A stretch of DNA of 64,000 nt from Candidatus Rhodoferax odensensis (GTDB taxonomy: Bacteria; Pseudomonadota; Gammaproteobacteria; Burkholderiales; Burkholderiaceae_C): the NCBI GenBank assembly GCA_016718405.1, contig JADKDJ010000008.1:200323-264322 (forward strand), given 5' to 3'. A program made the translations under genes and the position numbers. The notes beneath the pieces are model-generated. The model ran no database searches, was not told the origin of the DNA, and worked only from the letters and a program-made list of their open reading frames with translations. Shown in pieces: positions 52,592 to 60,519 of this stretch. The first letter of the stretch is position 1. Every line of letters begins with the position of its first letter.

Positions 52592-52923
52592 AAACTCGAT
52601 TGATTGATGGCGTTGAAGTCCATCGTGGTTCAGGCAACGTGTACGCCGACCTTGGCCTGCCTGACGCTGACAAGCTAAAGATAAAAACCGGCTTGGTGAT
52701 CGAGATCAGAAACGCCATGCGCCGCCTTGGCCTGACGCAACAAGAAGCCGCCAAACGGATGGGCATCACGCAGCCCAAAGTGTCCGACATGATGCGAGGT
52801 GATTTCACCAATCTTTCTGAACGCAAGTTGATGGATTGCCTGACACGGTTGGGCTACGACATTGAGATCACGATACGGCCCGCAAAGGCCGAAACCGGAC
52901 ATTTGATGCTGGCGGCTGCGTGA
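52588..52923 (+). CDS. higA: HigA-like XRE-family antitoxin
   Basis: A 111-residue antitoxin with a helix-turn-helix: IRNAMRRLGLTQQEAAKRMGITQPKVSDMMRGDFTNLSERKLMDCLTRLG. It neutralises HigB and represses the operon. The N-terminal part (DGVEVHRGSGNVYADLGLPDA) is typical for the antitoxins of Gp49-type toxins. It overlaps higB by four bases. The module is bounded downstream by a copy of the phhA 3' end. Confidence 0.88.
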   Translation: MKTRLIDGVEVHRGSGNVYADLGLPDADKLKIKTGLVIEIRNAMRRLGLTQQEAAKRMGITQPKVSDMMRGDFTNLSERKLMDCLTRLGYDIEITIRPAKAETGHLMLAAA

Positions 52924-52962
52924 GCGGCATCAGACACCGACTCCCAACCGTCTGAGTGGAGC

Positions 52963-53035
52963 GCGCCAGACTTTGCGCCGGTGTATGAGCGGGTCAAGGG
53001 CTTGCCGGAGTTGGCGGCGGATGCGAGGGACTGAG
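52963..53035 (+). repeat. diverged duplicate of the phhA 3' end
   Basis: These 73 bases match 52067-52139 with about six substitutions. In the phhA frame it reads APDFAPVYERVKGLPELAAD and then ARD with a stop; four of the six changes are silent, so the copy diverged while coding. It is the likely remnant of the original or an allelic phhA 3' end, separated by the higBA insert of about 0.9 kb. Confidence 0.85.
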
Positions 53036-53046
53036 GGGCTGCCTCA

Positions 53047-53313
53047 TCAGTGGCCGTGCAGCTTCTCCTGTAACCAAACCTTGATGAGGGACTGGTAGGG
53101 CACGTCCCGGGCATTGGCTGCGATCTTTATCGAATCGAGCAAGTGCTGCGGTAAACGCAGTGAAATCGTCTTTGTTGTGGGCTTCAAGTTCGGCAAGGTC
53201 GCCTTCTTGGCCTTGGACCAATCAAGGTAATCAGTGCTGTCATGCGATTCCCAGTACGCGCGCTCCTGCGCTTCGTTGGCGAACTTCGGAATGGCTTTAG
53301 TCTGCTTGTTCAT
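53047..53313 (-). CDS. brnA: BrnA/CopG-type antitoxin
   Basis: An 88-residue antitoxin. The N-terminal PKFANEAQERAYWESHDSTDYLDW is the usual toxin-contact region, and KTISLRLPQHLLDSIKIAANARDVPYQSLIKVWLQEKL is a ribbon-helix-helix DNA-binding unit. It follows brnT on the minus strand and overlaps its end by 17 bases. Its stop lies 12 bases from the duplicated phhA end, with the strands facing each other. Confidence 0.87.
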   Translation of the reverse strand: MNKQTKAIPKFANEAQERAYWESHDSTDYLDWSKAKKATLPNLKPTTKTISLRLPQHLLDSIKIAANARDVPYQSLIKVWLQEKLHGH

Positions 53314-53596
53314 AAATGGCTCGCTCCTTTCGGTGCATGTCCCTGGCGGAAATCACACGGATCAACTGGCTCGACTGCCGCAGGGTGAACGTGATGTGCA
53401 AGGTTCGCCCTTCATCGGTTTTGCCCAAGGCGTGGAGTCTGGGTTCCTTCTGGCTGTGACCGGCATCGTCAAGCAGCAGCAAGGGCACGTTGAAAAACAC
53501 CTGCTCGGCCTCAGCCATGGAGACGCCATGCTTCTCGTTCTTTCGGGCATTGCCGTCGTCCCAGTTGAATCCAACAATCTTGCTCAGATCAATCAT
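53297..53596 (-). CDS. brnT: BrnT-type ribonuclease toxin
   Basis: A 99-residue toxin of the BrnT family. The signature GFNWDDGNARKNEKHGVSMAEAEQVFFN and the C-terminal RTLHITFTLRQSSQLIRVISARDMHRKERAIYE are clear. BrnT stops growth by RNA cleavage and is neutralised by BrnA. It starts 24 bases from a divergent gene, with the dyad GTATATT-N5-AATATAC in between. Confidence 0.88.
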   Translation of the reverse strand: MIDLSKIVGFNWDDGNARKNEKHGVSMAEAEQVFFNVPLLLLDDAGHSQKEPRLHALGKTDEGRTLHITFTLRQSSQLIRVISARDMHRKERAIYEQAD

Positions 53597-53600
53597 CAGC

Positions 53601-53619
53601 GTATATTACCAAAATATAC
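53601..53619. promoter_or_regulatory. AT-rich dyad between brnT and the divergent phd-like remnant
   Basis: GTATATT-N5-AATATAC fills the gap between the brnT ATG and the divergent ATG at 53620. It probably overlaps the -10 regions and serves as the BrnTA operator. Confidence 0.5.
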
Positions 53620-53927
53620 ATGATTGGCGTGTCAATCCGCCGCCTCACGTTCTCCCGCCCGCTTGGGTTGACCACGCCGGTGGCGGTCACGCGGCATGGT
53701 CAGACGGTTGGCTACTTCATCCCCACACAGGGACAAGTGCAGGCCGATCTTGCCGCCTTGAAGAAAGCCAGCAAGACGCCGGACAAGCTGCTTGCGACAC
53801 AAGGCGTGGATGTCGAGTCCGTGGTGGCGGACTTCAAAGTGGCACGAGGGCGGGCGACCGTCCCAGCAAGAATATCAATGCGGCCATCGGCTATTGGAAT
53901 GATTGGAAAAGGAAGAACGCCAAATGA
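53620..53927 (+). pseudogene. Phd-like antitoxin fused to the tail of a HigB/HI1419-like toxin (remnant)
   Basis: The first part (53620 to about 53850: TFSRPLGLTTPVAVTRHGQTVGYFIPTQ, then DLAALKKASKTPDKLLATQGVDVES) looks like a small antitoxin of the Phd type. In the next frame, 53853-53927 encodes GDRPSKNINAAIGYWNDWK and a short basic tail, which matches the C-terminal end of HI1419-type toxins (GGDK...DI..AI.YW.DW). That stop overlaps the start of the following HigA-like antitoxin (ATGA at 53924). So an internal deletion appears to have joined two modules and removed nearly all of the toxin. Confidence 0.55.
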
Positions 53928-54238
53928 AAGCCTCACAAGCACACGACGAAACCGTAGTAGAGATGCTCAAGGCCGACCCCGAGATGGCCGACGTGTATCT
54001 GGCAACCGCGCTTGAAGAAGTCAATCTGCCTGGCGGCCAGTTTGCCCTGCTGGCCGCACTGCGCCACATTGCCGAAGCGCAGGGTATGGCAAAGGTGGCG
54101 CAGAAAGCGGGCATGCCGCGTGAAAGCCTGTACCGCGCCTTGTCGCCAAGGGGCAACCCCACCATCAAGACACTGTTGGCCGTGCTGGCTGCGTCGGGCC
54201 TGCAACTGGGTGTCACACGTTCGGAGCAGCACGCTTGA
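53924..54238 (+). CDS. HI1420-type addiction-module antidote (XRE-like), orphan
   Basis: A 104-residue antitoxin: ADVYLATALEEVNLPGGQFALLAALRHIAEAQGMAKVAQKAGMPRESLYRALSPRGNPTIKTLLAVLAASGLQL. It has the compact helix-turn-helix of the HI1420 family. The ATG at 53924 overlaps the stop of the toxin remnant; 53903 is possible. Its toxin partner is reduced to about 22 residues upstream, so the antitoxin is orphaned. It may still repress its own or related promoters. Confidence 0.82.
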   Translation: MKASQAHDETVVEMLKADPEMADVYLATALEEVNLPGGQFALLAALRHIAEAQGMAKVAQKAGMPRESLYRALSPRGNPTIKTLLAVLAASGLQLGVTRSEQHA

Positions 54239-54482
54239 GTGAGCGAAGACGGCGGCCACTGGCATGGCTGGAAACCGTGCCTTGCGCGTCAACGTGCGAA
54301 TCCAGCAGTCGGCGAATCATGCGCTGGTATGGCGTCTGGTGCTTTGCTGCCTCGGACTTGAAAAACTCGACGCTGCGCTTGCTCAGTGCCAGCGTAACTT
54401 TCACGCCGTCTTCCCGAAACGCCAGTTCCGCGGGGGACGGCAGAAAATCCGCGACCACTTCTCGCAGCCAGGGGCCGGGCAT
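54213..54482 (-). CDS. CopG-type antitoxin, apparently orphan
   Basis: An 89-residue protein from ATG 54482. VVADFLPSPAELAFREDGVKVTLALSKRSVEFFKSEAAKHQTPYQRMIRRLLDSHVDA is the typical CopG-like antitoxin core paired with BrnT-like toxins. A Ser/Arg-rich tail follows. No toxin is found upstream on the minus strand: positions 54483-54760 hold no credible gene. Its 3' end overlaps the end of the convergent antitoxin gene by 26 bases. Confidence 0.7.
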   Translation of the reverse strand: MPGPWLREVVADFLPSPAELAFREDGVKVTLALSKRSVEFFKSEAAKHQTPYQRMIRRLLDSHVDAQGTVSSHASGRRLRSLKRAAPNV

Positions 54483-54769
54483 CAGCGACAAACGCCAGGG
54501 ACCGAGAGGGCTCGGGAACCCTGCCCCCGAGCAGTGGAGCCCCCACGCCGCACGACACCGATCAGCACCGCATACGCCTTGCGTTGCGGCTTTCACAACA
54601 GTCTGTTCCCGCGTCGCGCCAATTGGTGTGACCTGTGCACGTTCTGCAACTTCCGCCCTTCGCGGTCACATGGCTTGTGTTTACACTGCGACGCTGGGTT
54701 GAAACACTTTCTTACGACTGTGGCGCAACCCTGGTTTTTCCGATTTCCAACTATTGAGGAGTGAGTAAC

Positions 54770-55297
54770 ATGGGCGTTTTCATGAAAGAGCACGACATTT
54801 ACGTCGGCAGTTTTCAGGATCAACTAAACCAACGGTTTGCGCCCGCTCTTGGCGTTAAGGGACACCTGGGGGGGCTCGCTGAGATGGTTGCGTTGCAGAA
54901 AGAGTTCGAAATCTTCAAAACCGGTCGTCGTTTTGAGACCAGCCTGGCTGCCCTCAATATTGGCAACGCCATCAACCAGGAGGCGCGCCGTCGCTTCCAC
55001 TTGTACTTGGCCAGTCTTCGCAAAGCCAAGTCGAATGTTCCCAGCTTGAATGGTGACGCAGCAATGGTCGATGCACTCGTTCGCAACCTTGCGTCCAAGA
55101 AGCCCTTGCCCGTCTTCTTTCAACCGCATGATGTAAACGCGTCGCCAGAACACAACCGCGTCATAGTCACCGAAAAGGCGCGTCCGGTGTTCTACATGAA
55201 GCAGGACTACCTAACTATCTCTATGCCAGTTGGCGAACTAGCCCCCATCAAACCCGCTGCAAAGTCCAAGGTCAAGCCAAAGCCAAAAGCAAAGTAG
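54770..55297 (+). CDS. hypothetical protein with Lys/Pro-rich tail
   Basis: A 175-residue cytosolic protein that I do not recognise. The ATG at 54770 has GAGGAG nine bases upstream; the GTG at 54761 is too close to that site. The body is mixed helix and strand (EHDIYVGSFQDQLNQRFAPAL, FHLYLASLRKAKSNV) and the end is basic (AAKSKVKPKPKAK), which could bind nucleic acid. It sits between the toxin-antitoxin remnants and the cyclase pseudogene and is AT-richer than core genes, which suggests accessory origin. No partner gene is evident. Confidence 0.6.
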   Translation: MGVFMKEHDIYVGSFQDQLNQRFAPALGVKGHLGGLAEMVALQKEFEIFKTGRRFETSLAALNIGNAINQEARRRFHLYLASLRKAKSNVPSLNGDAAMVDALVRNLASKKPLPVFFQPHDVNASPEHNRVIVTEKARPVFYMKQDYLTISMPVGELAPIKPAAKSKVKPKPKAK

Positions 55298-55436
55298 TTG
55301 GGAGCCACTCCGGTGATGACCATCAAGCCGACCAATAAGACCGTGCTTGATGGCGCTAGCACCTGCATAGATTGCTGCGGGTCGGCCAGCCCGATGACCA
55401 TGGCAGACGTAAATTCACGCTACAGGTCTCCCAACT
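55296..55436. repeat. nested inverted repeats between two convergent genes
   Basis: Outer arms AGTTGGGAG (55296-55304) and CTCCCAACT (55428-55436) start at the stop codons of both convergent genes. Middle arms GCCGACC (55327-55333) and GGTCGGC (55380-55386) lie inside, with GTGCT...AGCAC at the centre. It could fold in transcripts from either strand and act as a two-way 3'-end structure. No T-run is present. Confidence 0.55.
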
Positions 55437-56360
55437 CTAATCGGGTTCGACGAGTGCGGCTTGTTCGTTCTCATCGGACGGTTGGTCCACATCCAGCACT
55501 CGTCGCAGAACACGAGCAGCCGTCACCGTTAAGAGCCCGAATGCCTCCCGCGAGAGACTAGTCACCGCTGGGTCTTTCGCCCCATCGCGCGTCTCCAAGG
55601 CCCGCGCCAGCACCAGCAGACTGAAGCACTCCGCAAACCGATTTCCACGTCGCTTGGCAATTTCCATCGCCTCGCCCGCAACACTAACCGACAAGGCTAC
55701 CGATCCTGTTCGCAGAAGGCTAAGGGCATGGTGCGACAGAATTTCTGATTCCAACTCCGGGGCGACTGCGGATCCACGAATTGACACTAGCGCTGAAGCA
55801 AAAAACTCGCTCGCGCGAGCATGCCGACCGCTCACCGCTTCACTGAGACCCAGAGAAAACTGAGTGTACGCACTGAGGTAGGGGCTTTGATGCTGACGGG
55901 CGATGTCGGCGAGAGCGGAGGCATGGAGGCTCGTAAGTTCACGGTCGTTCGAGAAGTACCCTGACTCGGCAAGCGTGTAGTGCACCACCATCTTGATCAC
56001 TGGGTCCCGCGTGGAATCGAGCACCGCCTTCAATGACTCTGCGCAAACTCTCATCTCGTCAAAGCGCTCCAGCCGAGTTAGTAGCCTGAAACGAAGGCCC
56101 AGCAACCACTGATTGACATCGAAACCAATGTAGTCATGGTCTGAGTGCTCAATGGCGTGTGCGTCCGCCATGGCCGCGTCATTAGCCGCCAGGGCCTCAT
56201 TGGTGAGCCCTGCCCATGCCAACGCCTGGCATAGGAACGCATTCAAAGTCGCCCGTCGGCCAATATCAGACGACTCAACAGCGGCCAAGGCGCGCCTGAC
56301 GTGCAAGACATACTCGTCCGCAGATCCGCCACCGCCCCAGAGCGCGCGGCCCCTGACCAA
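55437..56360 (-). pseudogene. C-terminal fragment of the cyclase-ATPase (after frameshift)
   Basis: About 305 residues of helical-repeat sequence (FLCQALAWAGLTNEALAANDAAMADAHAIEHSDHDYIG, KRRGNRFAECFSLLVLARALETRDGAKDP) that form the TPR-like end found in long cyclase-AAA-TPR proteins. The fragment has only a TTG near 56360 and no ribosome site, and it overlaps the end of the frame upstream. It is therefore the 3' part of the gene beginning at 58654, split by one indel between about 56335 and 56375. Confidence 0.75.
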
Positions 56361-58654
56361 TATGAAGAAGTTGAATCAAGCCTCGCATCCACCACGTGGG
56401 CATGCTCTATTGCCTCTTGAATTATTTGCACGACCTCGCTTGAACTCATCCCCTCGCGCCAACCCAGGTTGCCGATGTGCCAACCTAACATCACGCGCAA
56501 CCTGTCTACTTCAGTTGAGCGGTCCTGCCCCTCAAGAAGACGGCGCACTACTAACCAGCGTTTAACGGCTTGCCTGGAGTCGCTGGCACCGATCCAATGG
56601 GCTGCCCTGGCCTCAAAGGTCGCCGAGTGCACAGGCATTTCGGCAAGTCCATAGTGGTACGCAATCAAGCCTGCAAACTCATCCAGCCGGTCCCGGTAAT
56701 ACGTTTCCATCACCTGCGCCACCGTGCCATGCAGCACCACGCGGCGCACCTTGAGCTGCATGCTGTAGGTCACCTCCTGGATGATGGGGTGGCGAAAGAC
56801 AAACTGGCGGTGGCCGGCATGGCTTTGCTGCAAGATCAGGCCCGCCTCGCGCAGGCCCGCCAGGCCTTGCTCCAGCACCTGACGCAGGTGGCTGGCCACT
56901 TGCTCGATCACCACCATCGGGATCTCCTTGCCGATGATGGCGCACATCTGCAGAAGGGTCTTCTCCGGCTCGCCAAGCTGGTCCACCTTGGCGCCAATCA
57001 CCGCCTGCACGGTAGCGGGCAAGGCGCGCTCGATCTGCTCCAGCCGCCCTGGCGGCAAGCCGCCTTCGAGGTCGGCCAGCAGCGCACTGTCGGTCAGGGT
57101 GCGGGCCAGTTCCTCGGCAAAGAAGGGGTTGCCCGCGCTGCGCGCCACCACCAGCTTGCATACCTCGGCCAGCTCGGGCCGCGCACCCAGCAGGCCGGCC
57201 ACCAGTCTGTTCATATCGGCGGCGGCCAGGTCGGGCAGGTCCAACTGCGTGCAGTGCGGCGCCTGCGCCCAGGTGGGCGTGTAGTGGGGGCGGTAGTTCA
57301 TCACCACCAGGGTGTGGGTACCGGCCACGGCCTCCACCAGTGCGGCAACAAAGGCCTCGCTGGCCTCGTCCAGCCAGTGCAGGTCTTCCAGCAGCAGCAC
57401 GGCGCTGGCACCCGCGTCGTCGCGCACCAGTTGGCGCATCAGCTCCAGCATGCGCTGGTGCTTGGCGCGCGGTGTCAGCGTGGAGGCGGCGGCGTCCGGA
57501 GCGGCCACGCCCAGGAATTCGCACACCAGTTCCACATCGTCGGCACTGGCCTGCAAGGCTTGCAGACGCTGGGCGATGCGGGTGCGGGCGATGTCAGGCG
57601 TGTCGGCCGCAACCATGCCGAAGTAGAAGCCGCGCAGCAGCTCCAGAATTGGCTGCAGCGGCGTGGCGTGGCCATAGAGCTGGGCACGCACCTCGCACAC
57701 GCGCAGGCCCTGGCCGCGGCAGTGCTGCACAAACTCCTGGCACAAGCGGGTTTTGCCGCCACCAGGCTCGGCGCTGATGCCCACCACGCGGGCATCGCCC
57801 ATACGCGTGCGCGCCAGCGCCGCTTGGAGGATGTCAATTTCGAGCGAGCGGCCATGAAAGGGCGTGAGCCAGTTGCAGCTGGCGGTGTCTGGCTGGCGCT
57901 CCGTCATGCGCAACAATTCAAAGACGGGCGTCAGACCCATGATGCCTTTGAGCGGGAACTCACCCATGGACCGCAGTTGGCAAGTGTTGCCCAGCAGGGC
58001 CCTGGTGGCGCCGGTGAGGCAAGCGCCCCCGGGCTGGGCCAGCGCCACCACGCGGCTGGCCAGGTGGATGGTCAGGCCATGGGCACCGCCGCCACGCCCA
58101 CCCTTGGCATCATGCGGGTCGGACGCGACCTGGCCCGAATGCAGACCCACCCGCACTTGCAGGCCGCCGCGCGCGTGGCTGAAAACCGCCTGCAGGCTCA
58201 CTGCCGCCTCGCAGGCCAGCACGGCGTGCCCTTCCAGCGACTTGGGCACGCCAAACAGGGCCATGACGCCGTCGCCCAGCGTGCGGATGACGGTGCCGCC
58301 AAACTGCTCGACCGAATCGCACATGCGGTGGATGACGGGGCGCAAGTGTTCCATGGCCTGCTCGGGGTCCAGCGCGGCAATGTGTTCGGTGGAGCCGACG
58401 ATGTCGGCAAACAGCACGGTGGCTTGTTTGAGCTCGCCCCAGGCGTCGGACGCGGGCGAGGCCTGGGGCTTGGGCACCAGGGCGCCGTCGCGCCGTTCCA
58501 GCGCGATGCCGCAACCGCCGCAGAACTTGGCACTCAGGCCGCAGGCGTAGCTGCATGCCGGGCAAGCCTGCGTGAACGAGGCGCCGCAATTCTCGCAAAA
58601 GCGATGGGTGTCGGGGTTGGCAGCGTCGCAGGTCGGGCAGTGCATGGCTGTCAA
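56243..58654 (-). CDS. adenylate/guanylate cyclase-AAA ATPase signalling protein, frameshifted near the 3' end
   Basis: About 770 good residues, then about 35 out of frame. Two zinc ribbons come first (CPTCDAAN...CENCG and CPACSYAC...CGGCG, 6-50), then a class III cyclase domain (about 75-240, metal Asp in LFADIVGST and GDGVMALFGVP), then an AAA-type ATPase with Walker A GGGKTRL near 298-304 and Walker B VLLLEDLHWLDEAS. The full protein, joined to 55437-56360, would have about 1,070 residues. Such proteins couple nucleotide cyclisation to a regulatory ATPase-TPR scaffold; the signal is unknown. It starts 19 bases after the M4 peptidase gene. Confidence 0.85.
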   Translation of the reverse strand: MTAMHCPTCDAANPDTHRFCENCGASFTQACPACSYACGLSAKFCGGCGIALERRDGALVPKPQASPASDAWGELKQATVLFADIVGSTEHIAALDPEQAMEHLRPVIHRMCDSVEQFGGTVIRTLGDGVMALFGVPKSLEGHAVLACEAAVSLQAVFSHARGGLQVRVGLHSGQVASDPHDAKGGRGGGAHGLTIHLASRVVALAQPGGACLTGATRALLGNTCQLRSMGEFPLKGIMGLTPVFELLRMTERQPDTASCNWLTPFHGRSLEIDILQAALARTRMGDARVVGISAEPGGGKTRLCQEFVQHCRGQGLRVCEVRAQLYGHATPLQPILELLRGFYFGMVAADTPDIARTRIAQRLQALQASADDVELVCEFLGVAAPDAAASTLTPRAKHQRMLELMRQLVRDDAGASAVLLLEDLHWLDEASEAFVAALVEAVAGTHTLVVMNYRPHYTPTWAQAPHCTQLDLPDLAAADMNRLVAGLLGARPELAEVCKLVVARSAGNPFFAEELARTLTDSALLADLEGGLPPGRLEQIERALPATVQAVIGAKVDQLGEPEKTLLQMCAIIGKEIPMVVIEQVASHLRQVLEQGLAGLREAGLILQQSHAGHRQFVFRHPIIQEVTYSMQLKVRRVVLHGTVAQVMETYYRDRLDEFAGLIAYHYGLAEMPVHSATFEARAAHWIGASDSRQAVKRWLVVRRLLEGQDRSTEVDRLRVMLGWHIGNLGWREGMSSSEVVQIIQEAIEHAHVVDARLDSTSSYWSGAARSGAVADLRTSMSCTSGAPWPLLSRLILADGRL

Positions 58655-58672
58655 TGGTACGCCTGAGCAATG

Positions 58673-59746
58673 TCAGGTCAACACGTTGACTCGTTTCCAA
58701 CCGGCTTTGACCGCCTTGTGGGTGGCCGAGCCTTGGCCATGTAGTGAAGCCGCCACGCCAACAGTCGCGTGCGCCGCATCGAGAAAGGTGGCGCGGGCGC
58801 GCAGTTTGTCGAAGCCCTTGTACCAGACGGCGCCCAGTGTCTCCCACGAATGGCCGCCCAACTGGGTCGCGGCTTGATAAAAGGCATGGTTGGCAATGCC
58901 TGAGGCCGTGTGCGCCTCCTGCGTGGGCTTGAAGCGGCGGTAGTCCTTGATCTGGTCGTCAAACTTCCAGGTTAGCTTGGTGTTGCCGGGGTCCTTGAGC
59001 GAGCGGATCGCTTTGCCCACACGCGGCGCCAGAATGTCCTCGCCCAGCAGCCAGTCGGCGGCATGCACATCGTGCCCGGCGTGCCACTGCTTGACCATGC
59101 TGGCCATCACGTCCGAAAACGATTCGTTGAGGGCACCGGCCTCACCTTTGAGCGTGGGCGGCGCCCCGGGCACTTGCACCACGCCCAGGCCCCCTTTGAC
59201 CAGATGCTGGCTGATGCCGTGAGCAAATTCGTGCGCGATGATGCCCAAGGAGCCGGCCAGGTCACGTACGCTGTGGCCATCGCCGTCGCCGACGATCATC
59301 TGCTCGCCGGTCCACATGGCATTGGCAAACCCGTAGCCGTAGTGCACCGAGGCGTCGACCCGCATGCCGCGGCCATCGATCGAGTCTCGGCCAAACACGG
59401 TCTTGAAGAATTGCAGCGCTACGCCGATGCTGTCGTAGCACTCGTCAGCCAGTTGGTCGCTGGTGGGTGGGTCATCCTCGTCGCGCAACAGCTTACCCGG
59501 CAGGAAAGTCTGCCCCCCAGCCGTGAAAACCGAACGCCGCAGTGGCTTGGTAGCGGGAGGCCGCGCGGCCGTGGCGGGCCGCGCAGCCAAGGTCTTTACC
59601 GTGGCATTGCGACTGCCGCGCAACTTGGCGCAATGGTGAACTTGCGACTGCAACAGGGCGCGGTGCTCCCCCTCAGCGCAATCCGCCAAATGCTGCAGCA
59701 GTTTTTTGGGTAGGGCAAAGCAGACACAGGTGTAACGACCATTCAT
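58673..59746 (-). CDS. thermolysin-like (M4) zinc metallopeptidase
   Basis: A 357-residue peptidase. The zinc motif HEFAHG (H172, E173, H176) and the third ligand in GALNESFSD (E208) are intact, as is the later His in ANHAFYQAA. ATG 59746 (MNGRYTCVCFALPKKLLQHL) has GGAGG seven bases upstream. There is no signal peptide and no long propeptide; an N-terminal segment like this is seen in the short cytosolic-type M4 proteins often beside protealysin inhibitors, none of which is evident here. It lies 26 bases after the Crp/Fnr gene. Confidence 0.9.
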   Translation of the reverse strand: MNGRYTCVCFALPKKLLQHLADCAEGEHRALLQSQVHHCAKLRGSRNATVKTLAARPATAARPPATKPLRRSVFTAGGQTFLPGKLLRDEDDPPTSDQLADECYDSIGVALQFFKTVFGRDSIDGRGMRVDASVHYGYGFANAMWTGEQMIVGDGDGHSVRDLAGSLGIIAHEFAHGISQHLVKGGLGVVQVPGAPPTLKGEAGALNESFSDVMASMVKQWHAGHDVHAADWLLGEDILAPRVGKAIRSLKDPGNTKLTWKFDDQIKDYRRFKPTQEAHTASGIANHAFYQAATQLGGHSWETLGAVWYKGFDKLRARATFLDAAHATVGVAASLHGQGSATHKAVKAGWKRVNVLT

Positions 59747-59772
59747 GCCTTGTCCTCCACAAAGCCGCACTA

Positions 59773-60432
59773 CTACCAGTGCGCAGGCAGTTTCTTGAGC
59801 AGCGTGATGCGCTTGACGCCCAGGGTGACGTAACCGCCTTTTTCAAGATCTTTGAGCAAACGGCTGACCATCTCGCGCGAGGCCCCGACGCGATTGGCGA
59901 TATCTTGATGCGTAACGGGATGAATCTCAACCGGCTCGTTTGGATTGGCGACGCCATGAACGCCTTCCAGAAAAGCCACGACGCGGCCATAAACATCAAG
60001 CAGCGCCATGCCGCGTGCCGCGTCGGTGGCGGTGCGGGCGCGGTGGATGACCTGGGTGAGCAGCGCCAACGCGAAGGCGGGCACTTCGAGCATGTACTTC
60101 TTGACCTCTGCCCCGGGGATCACAGCACAACTGCAGTTTTCCAGGGCCATGACGGAGGCTGAGCGCGGCCCACCGTCGAGCGACATTTCGCCAAAGTAGT
60201 CGCCGGTAGAGATGATGCCGTAGGTGAGTTCGCGACCCTCGGCATCTGAGCAGAACACTTTGACACTCCCTCGCGTGAGCACAAACAGCGAGTCGCCAAC
60301 ATCACCCTCAGAGATGACGATGGCGTTTCTGGCGTAACTGCGCAGGGTGCCGCGCTGCATCAAGCCACGGATCAGTGGCGCGATGGTGCCAGAGTTGGAG
60401 TCGGCGGCGTCGGATTCGGCGGGCGAGGACAT
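59773..60432 (-). CDS. Crp/Fnr-family transcriptional regulator
   Basis: A 219-residue regulator. The cyclic-nucleotide-binding fold (about 25-140: AIVISEGDVGDSLFVLTRGSVKVF, then YFGEMSLDGGPRSASVMALENC) precedes a winged helix (VTHQDIANRVGASREMVSRLLKDLEKGGYV). There is no N-terminal FNR-type cysteine cluster. The PRSASV-like segment resembles a cAMP pocket, so it may read the output of the nearby cyclase. ATG 60432 (MSSPAES) is preferred; 60465 is possible. Confidence 0.88.
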   Translation of the reverse strand: MSSPAESDAADSNSGTIAPLIRGLMQRGTLRSYARNAIVISEGDVGDSLFVLTRGSVKVFCSDAEGRELTYGIISTGDYFGEMSLDGGPRSASVMALENCSCAVIPGAEVKKYMLEVPAFALALLTQVIHRARTATDAARGMALLDVYGRVVAFLEGVHGVANPNEPVEIHPVTHQDIANRVGASREMVSRLLKDLEKGGYVTLGVKRITLLKKLPAHW

Positions 60433-60519
60433 GAGCTTCGTGTTCGGTAGCACGAACTCTAGCACGCTCGCCCACAGGTGGGCCCCGCAGGAATTGTAAA
60501 TAGTGCGGTCAGCGATACG

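Noticed and set aside
54264..54764. Plus-strand frame ending in a cysteine-rich, zinc-ribbon-like stretch (CDLCTFCNF ... CLHCDAG)
   Set aside because: The cysteines are suggestive, but the frame is antisense to the CopG-type antitoxin over its first half and has no start near the motif. At most a gene remnant.
56570..58666. 698-codon open frame on the plus strand
   Set aside because: It is the shadow of the cyclase-ATPase gene, whose zinc ribbon, cyclase and Walker motifs are clear on the minus strand.
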